A DNA stretch of 64,000 bases. Source: Brachymonas sp049977365 (GTDB taxonomy: Bacteria; Pseudomonadota; Gammaproteobacteria; Burkholderiales; Burkholderiaceae_C). Positions 61,899 to 64,000 of the stretch are shown in pieces (positions within the stretch are counted from its first letter, which is position 1; each line of letters starts with the position of its first letter). The notes beneath the pieces were generated by a model that searched no databases, was not told the origin of the DNA, and saw only the letters and a list, made by a program, of their open reading frames with translations. Made by a program: the position numbers and the translations under genes. The stretch is taken from assembly GCF_049977365.1 (NCBI RefSeq), contig NZ_JBNGEN010000002.1:62001-126000 (forward strand), given 5' to 3'.

Positions 61899-62693
61899 AT
61901 GTCCTCATCCGATCTCGACACAGAAAGCTCCGGCTCCGACATCCAGTCGGCGAGCGCCTCCTCCCCCGCGCCCGCATTCAGCCCGCTCTACCAGCAGATC
62001 AAGCAGGCCATGCTCCACAGTCTGCAGATCGGCGAATGGAAGCCACAGGAAGCCATTCCCAGCGAAGTGGAGCTGGCCAAGCGCTACAGCGTGAGCCAGG
62101 GCACCGTGCGCAAGGCCATCGACGAGCTCGCCTCCGAAAACCTCGTGGTGCGCCGTCAGGGCAAGGGCACCTTCGTGGCCAGCCACAACGAGCGCCATGT
62201 GGAATACCGCTTCCTGCGCCTGCATCCCGACGAGGGCACCGTAGCCAGCGAAGGGCGCACCCAGCGCACCATCCTGGAATGCCGCCGTGTACGCGCCACT
62301 GCAGACATCGCTCGACAGCTTCAGCTCCAGAGCGGGGAATCCGTCATGCAGATCCGCCGCCTGCTCTCTCTTGGCGGCACGCCCTCGATCCTGGAGGACA
62401 TCTGGCTGCCTGCCTCCCTGTTCAAGGGACTGACGAGCGACATGCTGACCCACCACCAGGGGCCCACCTACGCCCTGTTCGAGGACCAGTTCGGTGTGCG
62501 CATGATCCGCGCCGACGAACAGCTCAAGGCCGTCCTTCCCGACACCCGGCAGGCGGAACTGCTGCAGGTTCCGTCTTCCACCCCCCTTCTGCAGGTGATG
62601 CGCGTGAGCCTCACCTACAACGACCAGCCCGTAGAGGTGCGCCGAGCGCTCTACCGAACCGATACCCACCATTACAAGAATACCCTGAGCTGA
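61899..62693 (+). CDS. GntR family (HutC/FarR subfamily) transcriptional regulator
   Basis: 264 residues from ATG 61899. A Ser/Pro-rich head of about 30 residues leads to the GntR winged helix: PLYQQIKQAML, IPSEVELAKRYSVSQGTVRKAI, and VVRRQGKGTFVA. The C-terminal UTRA-like effector domain has PSILEDIWLPASLF and the final DTHHYKNTLS. The head-on position with mdh and the following sdhCDA suggest it controls TCA-cycle genes in response to a carboxylate, which is an inference. In-frame ATG 61854 and an earlier ATG at 61776 are possible starts. Confidence 0.92.
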   Translation: MSSSDLDTESSGSDIQSASASSPAPAFSPLYQQIKQAMLHSLQIGEWKPQEAIPSEVELAKRYSVSQGTVRKAIDELASENLVVRRQGKGTFVASHNERHVEYRFLRLHPDEGTVASEGRTQRTILECRRVRATADIARQLQLQSGESVMQIRRLLSLGGTPSILEDIWLPASLFKGLTSDMLTHHQGPTYALFEDQFGVRMIRADEQLKAVLPDTRQAELLQVPSSTPLLQVMRVSLTYNDQPVEVRRALYRTDTHHYKNTLS

Positions 62694-62760
62694 AACCCCA
62701 TTTCACGCACCGAAAGCATGCAAACCCAGCGAAGAAGCCGAGATCATCCGATCCCATTTC

Positions 62761-62786
62761 TGGGGTTTGAGAGTTTGCAAGCCCCA
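62761..62786. repeat. Inverted repeat upstream of sdhC
   Basis: TGGGGTTTG (62761-62769) and CAAGCCCCA (62778-62786) form a 9-bp inverted repeat with one mismatch and an 8-base spacer. It is 68 bases past the gntR stop and 115 before sdhC, with a TAAAAT hexamer at 62804-62809. It could be an operator or a weak hairpin end for gntR; it does not resemble the gntR palindrome. Confidence 0.4.
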
Positions 62787-62900
62787 AGTCATCTTCATCA
62801 GTCTAAAATGCGCAGTTGTTCTTGTTACGTTCCTTGCGGAGCGTCACAAACACTCCCAAGCTTCGAATGGATTTGTTGACTCACAGATAAGGCCCTTTCC

Positions 62901-63341
62901 ATGTCATCTACCCCTCCCTCCTCTTCCACCAAGCGGCCTGAATTCCGCAATATCGGTATTGCGGATATTCGCACCTATCGCATGCCCCTGGCGGCCATCG
63001 TGTCCATCCTGCACCGTGTCAGCGGTGCACTGATGTTCCTGCTGCTGCCTTTCGTGATGTGGCTGTTCGACAAATCCGTCACATCCCAGGTGTCGTTCGA
63101 GAAATTCACCGCCCTCTTCAACGGAACCCTGGGCATGCCGGGCTGGTTCTACAAGCTCGTCTGCCTGGCACTGATCTGGGCTTTCCTGCACCACATGTTC
63201 ACCGGCATCCGCTTCCTCATCATGGATGCCTCCCATGAATTCGTCAGCAAGCAGTTCGGCCGCAGCTCCGCCCAGGCTGTGCTGGTTGCCAGCCTGCTGC
63301 TCACCGTGGCCCTCGGCGCCAAGCTGTTCGGCCTGTATTGA
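62901..63341 (+). CDS. sdhC: Succinate dehydrogenase cytochrome b556 subunit
   Basis: 146 residues with three membrane helices. ILHRVSGALMFLLLPFVMWL carries the conserved HRxSG quinone-site motif, and LHHMFTGIRFLIMDA has the heme-ligand His. It anchors SDH in the membrane. It follows gntR by 207 bases and begins the sdhCDA operon. Confidence 0.96.
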   Translation: MSSTPPSSSTKRPEFRNIGIADIRTYRMPLAAIVSILHRVSGALMFLLLPFVMWLFDKSVTSQVSFEKFTALFNGTLGMPGWFYKLVCLALIWAFLHHMFTGIRFLIMDASHEFVSKQFGRSSAQAVLVASLLLTVALGAKLFGLY

Positions 63342-63363
63342 TCTTCAAGCAAAGGAAACCCCC

Positions 63364-63729
63364 ATGTCTGTCACCTACGGTTCCCGTCGCATCACCACTG
63401 GCGCCCACTACGGCGTCCGTGACTGGCTCGTCCAGCGCGTCACCGCCGCCATCATCGTGCTGTTCACGCTGGCGCTCATTCTCTCGGTCCTGCTGACGTC
63501 CGGTCCCCTGAACTACGATTCCTGGGCCGGCATCTTCGCACCCCAGTGGATGAAGTTCCTGACCTTCGTCACCGTCCTCGCGCTGTCCTGGCATGCCTGG
63601 GTCGGTGTGCGCGACATCTGGATGGATTACGTCAAGCCGGCCGGCCTGCGCCTGGCCCTGCATGTGTTCACCATTGCCTGGCTCGCTGGCTGCGCCGGCT
63701 GGGCGATTCAAGTTCTGTGGAGAGTGTAA
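63364..63729 (+). CDS. sdhD: Succinate dehydrogenase hydrophobic membrane anchor subunit
   Basis: 121 residues with three helices. GVRDWLVQRVTAAIIVLFTLA holds the conserved RVTA, and SWHAWVGVRDIWMDYVKP contains the heme/quinone-site His and Asp-Tyr. It pairs with SdhC. It starts 23 bases after sdhC and ends 3 bases before sdhA. Confidence 0.95.
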   Translation: MSVTYGSRRITTGAHYGVRDWLVQRVTAAIIVLFTLALILSVLLTSGPLNYDSWAGIFAPQWMKFLTFVTVLALSWHAWVGVRDIWMDYVKPAGLRLALHVFTIAWLAGCAGWAIQVLWRV

Positions 63730-63732
63730 AAA

Positions 63733-64000
63733 ATGGCCCTGAATCCTCAATCCCTGCCCCGCCGCAAGTTTGACGTTGTCATCGTCGGTGCCGGTGGCTC
63801 CGGCATGCGTGCCTCGCTGCAACTGTCTCGCGCCGGCCTGAACGTGGCCGTTCTCTCCAAGGTCTTTCCTACCCGCTCCCATACCGTGGCCGCACAGGGT
63901 GGCGTCTCTGCCTCTCTCGGCAACATGAGCGAAGACAGCTGGGAATGGCACTTCTACGACACCATCAAGGGCTCTGACTGGCTCGGCGACCAGGACGCCA
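63733..64000 (+). CDS. sdhA: Succinate dehydrogenase flavoprotein subunit (N-terminal part)
   Basis: Only the first 89 codons are in the window. The FAD-binding motif VVIVGAGGSGMRASLQL and the covalent-FAD His in TRSHTVAAQGG identify the SDH flavoprotein. SWEWHFYDTIKGSDWLGD follows as expected. ATG 63733 lies three bases after sdhD. The gene continues past the window end, presumably followed by sdhB. Confidence 0.96.
   Translation, partial: MALNPQSLPRRKFDVVIVGAGGSGMRASLQLSRAGLNVAVLSKVFPTRSHTVAAQGGVSASLGNMSEDSWEWHFYDTIKGSDWLGDQDA

Noticed and set aside
1..64000. CRISPR arrays, insertion sequences, prophage or toxin-antitoxin loci
   Set aside because: No regularly spaced direct repeats, transposase motifs, phage structural genes or paired small toxin-antitoxin frames were seen on reading both strands.

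Overview
The window reads as a piece of chromosomal core genome from a GC-rich betaproteobacterium of the order Burkholderiales, most likely Comamonadaceae or a close relative. This is an inference from gene content and order: a DUF3460 gene beside scpA, the rhodanese-grxC-secB-gpsA run, the ABC transporter-bolA-murA-hisG-hisD run, short-form HisG, type B ribosomal protein L31 and the mdh / gntR-sdhCDA arrangement. I see no phage, plasmid, transposase, integrase, CRISPR array, rRNA or tRNA gene. Coding density is high and genes lie on both strands.

Layout. 1-5057: the start of aceE faces a membrane PAS histidine kinase with a FixJ/NarL-type response regulator, followed by folD. 5147-14067: oligopeptidase A converges on a leftward run made of mrp, an ABC-2 exporter, a BolA-family gene, murA, hisG and hisD. 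14440-22970: metG, a YoaK-type membrane protein, a BamE-like lipoprotein, DUF3460-scpA, the gpsA-secB-grxC-rhodanese block and gpmA. 23295-30116: a carboxyl-terminal processing protease, a MoeB/ThiF-type E1 enzyme, a small DUF4124 protein, rpmE2, a large unassigned polytopic membrane protein and a MATE exporter.

30183-44297 is a phosphate island: pstS-pstC-pstA-pstB-phoU-phoB-phoR read leftward in one series, preceded by a second pstS copy that carries one in-frame stop codon. ppx, sixA, ppk and an OlsB-like acyltransferase follow. Both pstS copies have the same upstream architecture: a 7-4-7 Pho-box-like repeat, exactly 10 bases, then TACAGT. Together these genes would import phosphate, sense its shortage, turn polyphosphate over and perhaps replace phospholipids with ornithine lipids.

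44496-55781 holds a cation diffusion facilitator, a DHA2 multidrug exporter, erpA, amt with a textbook sigma-54 promoter and a small downstream gene, argD-argF, a YkgJ-type cysteine-rich protein, a PF03640-like lipoprotein, an FAD monooxygenase and trhP. 55956-64000 is a TCA-cycle block: acnB, a secreted Lys-rich protein, a CitE-like lyase and mdh on the minus strand, then gntR-sdhC-sdhD-sdhA on the plus strand. An 18-bp perfect palindrome lies inside the putative gntR promoter.

I found no wholly new multi-gene system. The observations most worth following are the nonsense-disrupted second pstS with an intact promoter, the twin Pho-box promoters, the sigma-54 amt promoter, the palindromic operator at gntR/mdh, and a terminator-like hairpin overlapped by an Arg-rich small ORF just before argD.
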